Counted from the stretch's first letter, positions 41,237 to 51,607 are shown. The stretch is 64,000 bases of DNA from Hoeflea sp. (GCF_014359905.1 NZ_JACIYP010000010.1:22456-86455), one strand, 5' to 3'. The notes: generated from the letters alone by a model not told the origin. A program made the numbers and translations.

Positions 41237-41863
41237 ATGAGCGATGAAAGCCAGGGCCACGAAAACGCCAAGCCACAGGCCGACGCCGCACCCAAGGATG
41301 GCGAGACAGTCACTCCCATGCAGGCGGAAGGGCTTGACCCGATGGATGCCCTTCTGGCCGATATCGAGAGCCTCAAGGACCAGCGCCTCAGGATGGCGGC
41401 CGAAATGGAAAACCTGCGCCGCCGCACCGCCCGCGAGATCAAGGACGCCAAGAGCTACGCCATTTCGGGCTTTGCCCGCGACATGCTGCAGGTCTCCGAC
41501 AATCTTCAGCGCGCGCTGGCAGCGGTTCCCGAGCAGACCGATGATGCGACCGACAACGGCCTCAAGACCCTGATCGAGGGTGTGGAGCTCACCGAACGGG
41601 CCATGATCTCGGCGCTGGAGCGTCACGGCGTTGTCAAGCTTGAGCCGATGGGGCAGAAATTCGATCCGAATTTCCACCAGGCGATGTATGAGGTCCCCAA
41701 CACCGATGTGCCCAACAACACGGTCGTGGACGTGGTGCAGCCGGGCTACGTGATCGGCGATCGCATGCTCAGGCCCGCCATGGTCGGCGTCGCCAAGGGC
41801 GGCCCGAAAGAGGCCGTCGCGCCCGAGCCCGGCCCAAGCCCGCTGTCTGAAAAGGACGCCTGA
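41237..41863 (+). CDS. grpE: Nucleotide exchange factor GrpE
   Basis: [47 protein letters not shown]...[23 protein letters not shown]. Confidence 0.94.
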   Translation: MSDESQGHENAKPQADAAPKDGETVTPMQAEGLDPMDALLADIESLKDQRLRMAAEMENLRRRTAREIKDAKSYAISGFARDMLQVSDNLQRALAAVPEQTDDATDNGLKTLIEGVELTERAMISALERHGVVKLEPMGQKFDPNFHQAMYEVPNTDVPNNTVVDVVQPGYVIGDRMLRPAMVGVAKGGPKEAVAPEPGPSPLSEKDA

Positions 41864-41903
41864 GGTCGCCAAGGCCGGGGGCGTAGGGCGGGAGATTTGA
41901 CAG

Positions 41904-42539
41904 ATGACCCTGCTTGAAGGACTTGACTATGCCGGTGTCGCGGTTTTCGCCGCCACCGGCGCGCTCGCCGCTTCGCGCAAGCAGCTCGACATGATCGGCT
42001 TCATCTTTCTGGCCGCCGTCACCGGCATCGGTGGCGGCACCTTCCGCGACATCGTGCTGGGCGCCACGCCGGTGTTCTGGGTGCAGAAGCCCGCATATCT
42101 CCTGGTCTGCGTCGGCGTGGCGGTGATTGTCTATGTCACCGCGCATCTGGTCGAATCGCGCTACCGCCTGCTGCTCTGGCTCGACGCCATCGGTCTGTCT
42201 GCCTATTCGGTGATGGGAGCCGCCAAGGGCCTGGCGCTGACCGGGTCACCGGTCGTGGCGCTGGTCACCGGCATGATGACCGCAACGCTCGGCGGCATCC
42301 TGCGCGATCTGCTGTCGGGCGAACCCTCGGTGCTGATGCGCCCGGAAATCTATGTGTCGGCGGCGCTGGCCGGCGCCGGCGGCTTTGTTGCCGCAAGCCT
42401 CATCGGCGCGCCGCTGATCGCGGCCTCGCTCGCGGGCGTCATCCTGGCATTCGCCGTGCGCGGCGGCGCCATCCGCTACGGCTGGGCCTTCCGGCCCTAC
42501 AAGCCGCGGCCCGGCCGTCCTCCGGAAGACGTGATGTAA
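41904..42539 (+). CDS. Trimeric intracellular cation channel (YadS/TRIC) family protein
   Basis: GVAVFAATGALAASRKQLDMIGFIFLAAVTGIGGGTFRDIVLG...TATLGGILRDLLSGEPSVLM. Confidence 0.9.
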   Translation: MTLLEGLDYAGVAVFAATGALAASRKQLDMIGFIFLAAVTGIGGGTFRDIVLGATPVFWVQKPAYLLVCVGVAVIVYVTAHLVESRYRLLLWLDAIGLSAYSVMGAAKGLALTGSPVVALVTGMMTATLGGILRDLLSGEPSVLMRPEIYVSAALAGAGGFVAASLIGAPLIAASLAGVILAFAVRGGAIRYGWAFRPYKPRPGRPPEDVM

Positions 42540-42570
42540 AGCGGCCTGTCATTGAACCGGAAATGACGCC

Positions 42571-43203
42571 TTACGTCCGCTGCAGCGCCAGATTGGCGCC
42601 CAGGCCGACAAGCACCGTTCCACCGATCCGCTGCATGAGCCGTTGCGCCGAGCCGGACTGTTTGAGCCGGGTCACCAGCACGCCCGCCAGCATCACGCAC
42701 ACGATGTCAGCCGATGAAAACATCAGATTGACGATGGTTCCGAGTATCGCGAACTGCAGCCACACCGGAAAACCTGCCGACGCATCGATGAATTGCGGCA
42801 GGAAGGCCAGGAAGAAGATGGCGGTTTTCGGGTTGAGGATCTCGACCGTCACGCTTTCGACAAAGGCGCGACACCCGGATTTCGGCAAGACACGCGGCTC
42901 CGAAGCCTGATCCGGTGAAGCGGCGCGAAACAACGACAGGCCCAGCCAAACCAGATATCCGGCGCCTGCGAGCTTCACGATCATGTAAAGCCACGGCACG
43001 GCATGAAACAGGATCGACAATCCGGCGGCGGCGGCGGCCACATGCGCATAGCAGCCCAGATGGATCCCAAGCGCGGCCATCAGCCCTGCCATGCGGCCAC
43101 GCGCAAGAGTCTGGGCCGTGGCATAGAACATGGCTGGCCCGGGAATATAGGCGAAGACCGCGGTGGTTATGAAAAACGTGATCAGAAGCTCGATTGACGG
43201 CAT
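42571..43203 (-). CDS. LysE family translocator
   Basis: PGPAMFYATAQTLARGRMAGLMAALGIHLGCYAHVAAAAAGLS...LGAGYLVWLGL-like and LNPKTAIFFLAFLPQF. Confidence 0.9.
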   Translation of the reverse strand: MPSIELLITFFITTAVFAYIPGPAMFYATAQTLARGRMAGLMAALGIHLGCYAHVAAAAAGLSILFHAVPWLYMIVKLAGAGYLVWLGLSLFRAASPDQASEPRVLPKSGCRAFVESVTVEILNPKTAIFFLAFLPQFIDASAGFPVWLQFAILGTIVNLMFSSADIVCVMLAGVLVTRLKQSGSAQRLMQRIGGTVLVGLGANLALQRT

Positions 43204-43226
43204 CGCTTGTCCTCGGCTGACCAGTT

Positions 43227-44219
43227 TCAGTTAAGCCCCGCCTCGCTGGCGGCGTCCTTGAGCGACATCAGCGGCCGCGGGCCGATCTGCTGGATCACCA
43301 GGCCGGCGGCGAGACTGCCGAGCTTGCCGCAGATGTCGAGCGGCTTGCCCTGCGCATAGCCATGCAGGAAGCCCGCGGCGTAGAGATCGCCGGCGCCGGT
43401 GGTGTCGACCACCTCATCGACCGGATGGGCCGCAACGTCGACGCGCTCGCCGCCCGACAGGATCAGCGATCCGAGTTCGGAGCGGGTGATGACGGCAATC
43501 CGGCAATCCTTGCCGAGCTGCCGCGCCGCATCCTCGAAGTCGTCGGTTTCGTAGAGCGATTTCACTTCATCGGAATTGGCGAAGACGATGTCGATGGTGC
43601 CCGAGCGCATCAGCTCGAGGAATTCATCGCGGTAGCGGCCGACGCAGAAGGGATCCGACAGGGTGATGGCCATTTCACGGCCGTGCTTGTGGCCGATCTC
43701 GGCGGCGAGCCGGATGGCTTCCTTGGCGCGCGGCGGATCCCACAGGTAGCCCTCGAAATAGGTGACCTTGGAATCCGCCACCACATCAGCCTCGATGTCC
43801 TCGGGCCCGAGCTCGACGCAGGCGCCGAGATAGGTGTTCATCGAGCGCTCGCCGTCGGGCGTCACAAAGATCATCGAGCGCGCCGTGGGCGGCGTGCCGT
43901 CGAGCGGCTGGGTCGCGAAATGCACGCCCTGGGCGCGGATGTCATGGGTGTAGATCTGGCCCAGCTGGTCGGCCGAGACCTTGCCGAAATAGGCCGAGCG
44001 GCTGCCGAAGCTGGCGATGCCGGCGGCGGTGTTGCCGGCGCTGCCGCCCGATGCCTCGATCGCCGGACCCATCCGCGAATACAGAAGTTCGGCGCGCTCG
44101 GCGTCGATCAGGTTCATCGCGCCCTTGATGATGGCGTTGTCGACGAGAAAACCCTCGTCGCAGCGGGCGATGATATCGACAATGGCGTTGCCGATGCAAA
44201 GGACGTCAAACTTGCTCAT
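43227..44219 (-). CDS. PfkB family kinase, adenosine kinase-like
   Basis: FDVLCIGNAIVDIIARCDEGFL...GGSAGNTAAGIASFG...VDTTGAGDLYAAGFLHGYAQGK. Confidence 0.9.
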   Translation of the reverse strand: MSKFDVLCIGNAIVDIIARCDEGFLVDNAIIKGAMNLIDAERAELLYSRMGPAIEASGGSAGNTAAGIASFGSRSAYFGKVSADQLGQIYTHDIRAQGVHFATQPLDGTPPTARSMIFVTPDGERSMNTYLGACVELGPEDIEADVVADSKVTYFEGYLWDPPRAKEAIRLAAEIGHKHGREMAITLSDPFCVGRYRDEFLELMRSGTIDIVFANSDEVKSLYETDDFEDAARQLGKDCRIAVITRSELGSLILSGGERVDVAAHPVDEVVDTTGAGDLYAAGFLHGYAQGKPLDICGKLGSLAAGLVIQQIGPRPLMSLKDAASEAGLN

Positions 44220-44428
44220 GAGATGGTTCCGCTTGGCTGGCTCGTGTGGTCATGTCAGGGAGCTTAATAGCGGTTTGGCGCTCCATTGGAACCCTCGGCT
44301 GCGCAAAATCAGCACACCCTGGCCCGTGTCTCCTGGGTTCTGTCCGGACCGACACTGGCGCAGCCGGCGTTGAAAATTGCGCCACACAGACCGGAAAAAT
44401 GAAATCGTGAGCTGAAACCGGCGGTGAA

Positions 44429-45868
44429 TCAGGCCTCGAACAGGCGCGGGCGCAGGAATTCGGCAAGATTTTCCAGAAATCTCTGTTTCTGCGGGCTGTT
44501 CAGGGCATCGCCGATTTCGCCCAGAACCGCCGAGATCAAGGTTTTCTGGACCCCGCAAAACCAAGCCGGCGGCTTGGCGATCTTTTTCTCGAGCAGGAAC
44601 GAGGAGCCGAGGCAGGACTGGCAGATTTCATTGGCCCAGCACTTGCCGCAGGTCTCGTGATAGTCCTTTCCGTTCTCGACGAATTTTTTCGAGATCCGCG
44701 AGTAGCGGTCCTGATCCCACTCCTTGCCGATGAAGCCGTAGGAGGTTTCGGCCGATTCCAACAGATAGCAGGGAAACGCCTCGCCATCGTAATTGACCGC
44801 CATGAAACTCCGGCCTGCGCCGCAGACATGGGAGTTTTTCGTGCGGTTGACGAAGCCGTCGATGACGAACTGGATGCCCCGCAGCAAAAACGGATCGTCC
44901 GACAGGAAGGACCGGATGCACTCGCGCGCAACCTCCGAGAATTCGGTGGATACCTGCTCTATCTCGGCATAGGCGCCTTCGCCGTGCCAGGAGCCGAGCG
45001 CCAGGGTGATCTGCATCTCCCGCACGCCGAGGCCGAGAAAATGGGCAACCACATCCTTGACGCCGACACCGTTCCGGTAGTGGGTCCGTGTGTAGACCGC
45101 CTCCACCGCCACCGGGTTGCCGGATTGCTGGAATTTTCTGATTGTGTCGGAGACCCTGGCGTAGGAGCCACGGCCGCCGGAGAACGGGCGCAGACTGTCG
45201 TGAATGCTCTGGCTGCCGTCCATGCTGACCAGCACATAGAAATTCCTTGCCGCGAAGAAGGCGATCATCTCATCGGTCACCAGCGTGCCGTTGGTCACGA
45301 TCACGAAGGATGGCGTTGGAACGCCGAGTTCAGTGCATTTCTCTTCGACATAGTCGACGGTGAGGCAGATTTCGCGGAACGCTAGCGCGGGCTCGCCGCC
45401 CAGGAATTTCACGCTCTTCAATCCGTCCCGGGACAGCTGTAGCGCCCGGTCAATGGCGGCCCGGCAGGTCTCGGGGAGCATGATCTTCCTGGATTTGTTC
45501 AGATCCTCGGCATAGCAATAGGAACAGGCCAGATTGCAGATCTGGCTGATGTTCAGCACCAGATCCTTCAATCCGGCGTCGCCGCTTGTCGCAGGGCCGG
45601 GCGGCGGTTCCTTGCCCTCGATGAAGCTTTCAAAGAAGCTGCGCGCGGCCTCCTCAAAGGGTTTCTCGCCAGGCAGGTTCTTTGAAAACGCATCGGACCG
45701 GAACTCTTCGAGTTCCGCGATCACGGCGCCGGGCGCCTCGAAAATCGTGCAGACCTCGGGCAGGAAGATGTAGTCGCCTTGCGACCCGGACACGATGGTG
45801 AAGCGGCCTTTCGCGGCGTCATTTGGCACGGGCTGCGGCGCTGTGCCGCTGGGAATCGAAGGGGACAT
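44429..45868 (-). CDS. Radical SAM/SPASM RiPP maturase-like enzyme
   Basis: [4Fe-4S]/SAM motif CNLACSYC; GGEPAL; SPASM-like cysteines CGAGRSFMAVNYDGEAFPCY ... CGKCWANEICQSCLGSS; about 85-aa N-terminal extension compatible with an RRE-like domain; RBS GGAAGAG. Confidence 0.92.
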   Translation of the reverse strand: MSPSIPSGTAPQPVPNDAAKGRFTIVSGSQGDYIFLPEVCTIFEAPGAVIAELEEFRSDAFSKNLPGEKPFEEAARSFFESFIEGKEPPPGPATSGDAGLKDLVLNISQICNLACSYCYAEDLNKSRKIMLPETCRAAIDRALQLSRDGLKSVKFLGGEPALAFREICLTVDYVEEKCTELGVPTPSFVIVTNGTLVTDEMIAFFAARNFYVLVSMDGSQSIHDSLRPFSGGRGSYARVSDTIRKFQQSGNPVAVEAVYTRTHYRNGVGVKDVVAHFLGLGVREMQITLALGSWHGEGAYAEIEQVSTEFSEVARECIRSFLSDDPFLLRGIQFVIDGFVNRTKNSHVCGAGRSFMAVNYDGEAFPCYLLESAETSYGFIGKEWDQDRYSRISKKFVENGKDYHETCGKCWANEICQSCLGSSFLLEKKIAKPPAWFCGVQKTLISAVLGEIGDALNSPQKQRFLENLAEFLRPRLFEA

Positions 45869-45943
45869 GACGCTCTTCCATTTCGAAAACGGGTGATCCA
45901 GTGCGGCGGCCGATGGATTTCGGCCGCCGCGGAGGCAAGTGTG

Positions 45944-46147
45944 TCAGCCGCAGCCGATCCCGCCGCAATTGGCCCGCGTTGCCGCCGCAAGCTCCGAGAG
46001 CTTGTTGATGTCGTCGGCGCTCATTGCGGCGATGGCTTCCTTGTTCGCCATCAGCGCGCGGATCGGCCCCGCTCCAATGGCTTCGGCGACTTTCTCGATG
46101 TCCCTGCCCGACAGATGGGACAGGTCCGGTGCATCTCTGGATCCCAT
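45944..46147 (-). CDS. Candidate RiPP precursor peptide (67 aa)
   Basis: MGSRDAPDLSHLSGRDIEKVAEAIGAGPIRALMANKEAIAAMSADDINKLSELAAATRANCGGIGCG; RBS AGGGAG 7 nt upstream of ATG 46147; 75 bp upstream of and co-oriented with the radical SAM gene; helical leader and Gly/Cys C-terminus. Confidence 0.8.
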   Translation of the reverse strand: MGSRDAPDLSHLSGRDIEKVAEAIGAGPIRALMANKEAIAAMSADDINKLSELAAATRANCGGIGCG

Positions 46148-46257
46148 ATTTCGCTCCCTGTGTTCGATGAACCTGGATCTGGGACCGGTTCGAACAGCCC
46201 GGACCCATTGCCATGGTAGCATGCCTCAAAGGCAAAATAAACCTGAAGTAGCAAAAT

Positions 46258-46279
46258 ATTATAAATGCAACCAATTGCA
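46258..46279 (-). promoter_or_regulatory. -10-like box and adjacent inverted repeat upstream of the RiPP cassette
   Basis: TATAAT on minus strand (46258-46263) in an AT-rich patch; TGCAA-ttgg-TTGCA at 46266-46279; no good -35 seen. Confidence 0.4.
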
Positions 46280-46389
46280 GACTGCCCGTTGAATCGGGCC
46301 GCCCCGCAGGAACGGCGGCGCAGAATATCAACAAGGGGGGGCGGGATGCAGGGCGCGTGGAAGGGCTCGGCTACCGGCAGCGGCGGCAG

Positions 46390-49140
46390 TCAGCCCTGAC
46401 CCGGCTCCGCGAGCCGCCGCTTGAGATCATACAGCGCCTCGAGCGCTTCGCGCGGCGTCATGTCGTCGGGATTGAGAGCCGCGAGATAGGCGTCCGATGC
46501 GGACGGACCCTTCGCGGGACGTGCCGGTTCGCGGTTCACCGGGACCGCGAACAGCGGCAGATCGTCGATCAGCCGGGTTGCCGGATTTTCCCGCTCGGTC
46601 GATTCAAGCAAATCCAGCACCTCACGGGCCCGCGCCACCACGGCGTCGGGAAGGCCCGCCAGCCGCGCCACCTGGATGCCGTAGGAGCGGTCGGCGGCAC
46701 CGGGTCCGACCTCGTGCAGGAACACCACGTCGCCCTGCCATTCCTTGACCTTCATGGTGGCGTTATGCAGCCGCGGCAGCTTGTCCGACAGGGCGGTCAA
46801 TTCGTGGAAATGGGTGGCGAAGAGGCCGCGGCAGCGGTTTTGCGCATGCAGGTGCTCGACCGCCGCCCAGGCGATCGACAGCCCGTCGAAGGTCGCGGTG
46901 CCGCGCCCGATCTCGTCGAGGATGACGAGCGAGCGCGGGCCGGCCTGGTTGAGGATCGCCGCGGTCTCGACCATCTCGACCATGAAGGTGGAGCGCCCGC
47001 GCGCGAGATCATCCGACGCCCCGACGCGCGAGAACAGCCGGTCGACCGCGCCTATATGGGCGGCCCCCGCCGGCACGAAGGAACCCATCTGCGCCAGGAT
47101 CGCAATCAGCGCGTTTTGTCTCAGGAAGGTCGACTTGCCGCCCATGTTGGGGCCGGTCAGGAGCCAGATCGCGCCGCCTTCGGGCCTGCCCTCGGGCGGC
47201 GAAAGATCGCAATCATTGGCGACGAAGGGCTGGGCAGCCTGCTTGCGCAGCGCCTGCTCGACCACCGGATGCCGCCCGGCCACGATCTCGAAGGCGAGGC
47301 TGTCGTCGACCCTCGGCCGTGCATAGCCCTGTTCCTGGGCAAGCTCGGCCAGCGCCGCCGTCACGTCGATCACCGACAGCGCGTCTGCCGCCGCCTTGAT
47401 CGCGTCGGCGTGGGACACCGCAAGCCGCACGAGCGCGTCAAAGGCCGCCAGTTCGATCGCCAGCGCCTCGCCCGCCGCATTGGCGATGCGGGTCTCGAGA
47501 TCGGACAGTTCCGTGGTGGTGAAGCGCATGGCGTTGGCCATGGTCTGACGGTGGATGAACCGCGACCTTGCCGCGTCGCCCTCGGTCAGCGGCCCGGCGT
47601 TCTGGGCGGTCACCTCGATGAAATAGCCCAGCATGTTGTTGTGCTTGATCTTGAGCGAGCGCACGCCGGTGTCCTCGGCATAGGACAGTTGCAGCCCGGC
47701 AATCACCCGGCGCGACTGGTCGCGGAGCGCCCGCAGCTCGTCCAGTTCAGGGGAATGGCCGCCGCGCACGAAGCCGCCGTCGCGCTTCATCAGCGGCAGT
47801 TCGTCATCGAGCGTCGCGGCGAACTGCGCGGCGATTTCTGCGGGAAGCGCCTCGAGCGCGGTCACCGCGCGCGCCAGATGCTCGGGCGGGTCGCCGTCGG
47901 CAAACAGGGTGGCAATATCGCCCGCCGCTCTGACGCCGGTCAGGATCGCGCCCAGATCGCGCGGGCCGCCGCGGTTGAGCGCCAGCCGCGACAGCGCGCG
48001 CGGCATGTCGGCCACGCCCTTCAGCGCCCGCCTTAGCGTCGCGGTCAGCGTCTGTTCGGCCATCAGCCAGGAGACGCCGTCGAGCCGGGCGTTGATGGCG
48101 CCGGGATCGGTCAAGGGCGCCATCAGCCATTCGGCAAGCTTGCGTCCGCCGCCGCCGGTCACGGTGCGGTCGATGGCCTTGATCAGGCTGCCCTGCCGGT
48201 CGCCCGAGAGCGTGCGCACCAGCTCGAGATTGGCCCGGGTCGCCGGGTCGATGAACATCCGCGCCCCGTCGCTGTCGCGTTCGGGCCTGCCGAGCGGCGG
48301 GCGTTCGGAGATCTGGGTCTTTTCGACATAGGCGATGACGGCGGCCGCCGCTGCAAGTTCGGCGCGCGAAAAGCTGCCGAAGCCGTCGAGCGAGCCCACC
48401 TCGAAGAACCGCGAGATCCGCCCCTCGGCGGTGGCGCTGTCGAACAGCACCGCCGGCTGCGGCGAGGCCACCCGCCCGATCTGGTCGATCAGCGGCCGGA
48501 GTTCGGGATCGTGGAACACGTTCTCCGCCAGGATCAATTCGCTCGGCTCCACCCGGGCGATATCGGCCAGCAGCCGCGCCGCACGGCTCTCGGCGACATG
48601 GAAGGCGCCGGTAGAAATGTCGATCCAGGCGAGCCCGAACTGCGCCTCGCTTGACCCCTTGATGCGCGCGAGCGCCATCAGGAAATTCGACTGAGACGGA
48701 TCGAGCAGCCTCTCTTCGGTCAGTGTTCCGGGCGTCACCAGCCGCGTGACGTCGCGTCGGACCACCGATTTGGCGCCGCGCTTCTTGGCCTCGGCCGGAT
48801 CCTCGGTCTGCTCGCAGACCGCCACCCGGAAGCCGAGCGAAATCAGTTTCTGCAGGTAATCGTCGGCGGCATGCACCGGCACGCCGCACATCGGGATGTC
48901 CTGGCCCAGGTGCTGGCCGCGCTTGGTCAGCGTGATGCCGAGCGCCCGCGAGGCGTCGACCGCGTCCTCGAAGAACAGCTCGTAGAAATCACCCATCCGG
49001 TAGAACAGCAGCGAATCCGGGTTGGCCGCCTTGATCTCGATGAACTGCTCCATCATCGGCGTGGCCGTGGCGCGGCTTTCCGGAGTGGCAAGCTGGGCCG
49101 TCGTCAGCGTGGCGGGAGGGAGCGGGTTTTCGGCGTTCAA
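46390..49140 (-). CDS. mutS: DNA mismatch repair protein MutS
   Basis: [49 protein letters not shown]...[32 protein letters not shown]. Confidence 0.97.
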   Translation of the reverse strand: MNAENPLPPATLTTAQLATPESRATATPMMEQFIEIKAANPDSLLFYRMGDFYELFFEDAVDASRALGITLTKRGQHLGQDIPMCGVPVHAADDYLQKLISLGFRVAVCEQTEDPAEAKKRGAKSVVRRDVTRLVTPGTLTEERLLDPSQSNFLMALARIKGSSEAQFGLAWIDISTGAFHVAESRAARLLADIARVEPSELILAENVFHDPELRPLIDQIGRVASPQPAVLFDSATAEGRISRFFEVGSLDGFGSFSRAELAAAAAVIAYVEKTQISERPPLGRPERDSDGARMFIDPATRANLELVRTLSGDRQGSLIKAIDRTVTGGGGRKLAEWLMAPLTDPGAINARLDGVSWLMAEQTLTATLRRALKGVADMPRALSRLALNRGGPRDLGAILTGVRAAGDIATLFADGDPPEHLARAVTALEALPAEIAAQFAATLDDELPLMKRDGGFVRGGHSPELDELRALRDQSRRVIAGLQLSYAEDTGVRSLKIKHNNMLGYFIEVTAQNAGPLTEGDAARSRFIHRQTMANAMRFTTTELSDLETRIANAAGEALAIELAAFDALVRLAVSHADAIKAAADALSVIDVTAALAELAQEQGYARPRVDDSLAFEIVAGRHPVVEQALRKQAAQPFVANDCDLSPPEGRPEGGAIWLLTGPNMGGKSTFLRQNALIAILAQMGSFVPAGAAHIGAVDRLFSRVGASDDLARGRSTFMVEMVETAAILNQAGPRSLVILDEIGRGTATFDGLSIAWAAVEHLHAQNRCRGLFATHFHELTALSDKLPRLHNATMKVKEWQGDVVFLHEVGPGAADRSYGIQVARLAGLPDAVVARAREVLDLLESTERENPATRLIDDLPLFAVPVNREPARPAKGPSASDAYLAALNPDDMTPREALEALYDLKRRLAEPGQG

Positions 49141-49297
49141 GGGGAAAGGCCTGTCTTGGTTTTTCAGTGGTTTGCGATGTAAGCTTCAGCGGATGGTCGG
49201 CTTTACAGGCCGGTCCAACCACCCTAACGGTGGGACGAGGACAAAAACAACAGGGTTGAGGCGCCGTACACAAGGTCGCCCACAACGGGATGGAAAA

Positions 49298-51583
49298 ATG
49301 CCAGACACCGACAAGCCAGATCGCTCGTTTTCCGCGGTGACCGACAAGGAGGCGCTGGACTTCCACGCCCGCGGCAGGCCCGGCAAGCTCGAAATCAACC
49401 CGACCAAGCCGATGTCGACCCAGCGCGACCTGTCGCTCGCCTATTCGCCCGGCGTCGCCGTCCCGGTGAAGGCGATCGCCGAGGACCCGTCGCGGGCGTT
49501 CGACTACACCGCCAAGGGCAACATGGTGGCCGTCATCTCCAACGGCACCGCCATTCTCGGGCTCGGAAACCTGGGCGCGCTGGCCTCCAAGCCGGTTATG
49601 GAGGGCAAGGCGGTGCTGTTCAAGCGCTTTGCCGATGTCGATTCGATCGACCTCGAGGTCGACACCGAGAATGTCGACGAATTCGTCAATTGCGTGCGCT
49701 TCCTCGGCCCGAGCTTCGGCGGCATCAATCTCGAGGACATCAAGGCGCCCGACTGCTTCATCATCGAGCAACGCCTGCGCGAAATCATGGACATTCCGGT
49801 GTTTCATGACGACCAGCACGGCACCGCGATCATCGCGGTTGCGGGCCTGATCAACGCGCTGCACCTGACCGGCCGCGACCTCAAGACCACGAAGCTCGTC
49901 TGCAATGGCGCGGGGGCTGCGGCCATTGCCTGCATCGAACTGCTCAAGGCGATGGGCTTTGCGCCCGCAAACATCACCCTGTGCGACACCAAGGGCGTGA
50001 TCTTCAAGGGCCGTACCGAGGGCATGAACCAGTGGAAATCGGCGCATGCGATCGAGACGCCGGCGCGCTTGCTCTCCGACGCCATCGATGGCGCGGACGT
50101 GGTGCTGGGCCTGTCGGTCAAGGGCTCGCTGACCGAGGCCATGATCCGCTCGATGGCGCCCAATCCGATCATCTTCGCCATGGCCAACCCGGACCCGGAA
50201 ATCACGCCCGAGGAAGTGGCCCGCATTCGCACTGACGCGATCATGGCCACCGGCCGCTCGGATTATCCCAACCAGGTCAACAATGTCCTGGGCTTTCCCT
50301 ACATCTTCCGCGGCGCGCTCGATGTCCGGGCCACCACGATCAACGAGGAGATGAAGATCGCCGCCGCCAACGCGCTGGCGGCGCTGGCCCGCGAGGATGT
50401 GCCCGACGACGTGGCGGCCGCCTATCAGGGCGTGCGTCCGCGCTTCGGCCCGCAATACATCATCCCGGTGCCGTTCGATCCGCGCCTGATTTCGGCCATT
50501 CCGGTCGCGGTCGCCAAGGCCGCGATGGAGTCGGGCGTGGCGCAGAAACCGATCCTCAACATGGACGCCTATGCGCAGGAACTGTCTGCCCGGCGCGACC
50601 CGATCGCCTCCACCCTGCAGCGTCTCTACGAGCGCGTCCGCCGCCATCCGCGCCGCGTCGTCTTCGCCGAGGGCGAGGAAGAGCAGGTGATGCGCGCCGC
50701 CGTCTCCTATGTGAACCAGCGGCTCGGCACGGCGTGCCTGCTCGGCCGCGAGGAGCAGATGCGCGAGACCGCCAGGCATGCCGGCATCGACCTCGACCGG
50801 CCCGGCATCGAACTCGTCAACGCCCGGGTGTCGCGCCGGGTCGAGGCCTATACGGATTACCTCTATGCAAGGCTGCAGCGCAAAGGCTACCTGCACCGCG
50901 ACTGCCAGCGGCTGATCAACACCGACCGCAACCACTTCGGCGCCTGCATGGTGGCACTGGGCGACGCCGACGCCATGGTGACGGGCACCACGCGCAACTA
51001 TTCCACGGCACTTGAGGATGTCCTGCGCTGCATCGACGTCAAGCCCGGTCACCGCACCATCGGCGTGTCGCTGGCGCTGTGCCGCGGCCGCACCGTGTTC
51101 GTGGCCGACACGGCGGTGATCGACATGCCCAATTCCGAGGAACTGGCCGACATCGCAGTGGAGGCCGCCGGCATGGCGCGGCGACTCGGCTACGAGCCGC
51201 GGGTGGCGATGCTTGCCTATTCCACCTTCGGCCACCCGACCGGCGAACGCTCCGAGCGGGTGCGCGAGGCGGTCAGGATCCTCGACAAGCGCCGGGTCGA
51301 TTTCGAGTATGACGGCGAAATGGCCGCCGACGTGGCGCTCAATCCGCAGGTGATGGAGCAATATCCGTTCTGCCGTCTCTCCGGAACCGCCAATGTGCTG
51401 GTCATGCCGGCCTTCCACTCTGCCTCGATCTCGACCAAGATGCTGCAGGAACTGGGCGGCTCCACCGTCATCGGGCCGCTGCTCGTCGGCCTCAACAAAT
51501 CGGTGCAGATCGTCTCGATGGGCGCGAAAGACTCCGACATCGTCAATATGGCGGCGATTGCCGCCTACAACGCGGCGAGCTGA
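49298..51583 (+). CDS. maeB: NADP-dependent malic enzyme with C-terminal phosphotransacetylase-like domain
   Basis: EALDFHARGRPGKLEINPTKPMSTQRDLSLAYSPGVAVPVKAIAEDP...FHDDQHGTAIIAVAGLINAL; long C-terminal PTA-like region. Confidence 0.94.
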   Translation: MPDTDKPDRSFSAVTDKEALDFHARGRPGKLEINPTKPMSTQRDLSLAYSPGVAVPVKAIAEDPSRAFDYTAKGNMVAVISNGTAILGLGNLGALASKPVMEGKAVLFKRFADVDSIDLEVDTENVDEFVNCVRFLGPSFGGINLEDIKAPDCFIIEQRLREIMDIPVFHDDQHGTAIIAVAGLINALHLTGRDLKTTKLVCNGAGAAAIACIELLKAMGFAPANITLCDTKGVIFKGRTEGMNQWKSAHAIETPARLLSDAIDGADVVLGLSVKGSLTEAMIRSMAPNPIIFAMANPDPEITPEEVARIRTDAIMATGRSDYPNQVNNVLGFPYIFRGALDVRATTINEEMKIAAANALAALAREDVPDDVAAAYQGVRPRFGPQYIIPVPFDPRLISAIPVAVAKAAMESGVAQKPILNMDAYAQELSARRDPIASTLQRLYERVRRHPRRVVFAEGEEEQVMRAAVSYVNQRLGTACLLGREEQMRETARHAGIDLDRPGIELVNARVSRRVEAYTDYLYARLQRKGYLHRDCQRLINTDRNHFGACMVALGDADAMVTGTTRNYSTALEDVLRCIDVKPGHRTIGVSLALCRGRTVFVADTAVIDMPNSEELADIAVEAAGMARRLGYEPRVAMLAYSTFGHPTGERSERVREAVRILDKRRVDFEYDGEMAADVALNPQVMEQYPFCRLSGTANVLVMPAFHSASISTKMLQELGGSTVIGPLLVGLNKSVQIVSMGAKDSDIVNMAAIAAYNAAS

Positions 51584-51607
51584 GCCTGGCGATGCCCGGT
51601 ATTCAGC

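Noticed and set aside
44429-45868. Radical SAM protein as QhpD-type maturase for quinohemoprotein amine dehydrogenase
   Set aside because: No dehydrogenase subunits or Cys-rich gamma-type substrate nearby; the adjacent 67-aa peptide is a better substrate candidate.
44429-45868. Radical SAM protein as a stand-alone anaerobic sulfatase maturase (anSME)
   Set aside because: No sulfatase gene nearby and a co-oriented short peptide with its own RBS; not fully excluded without a search.
48989-51418. 809-aa minus-strand ORF opposite maeB
   Set aside because: Antisense shadow of a well-supported malic enzyme gene; no recognisable domains.
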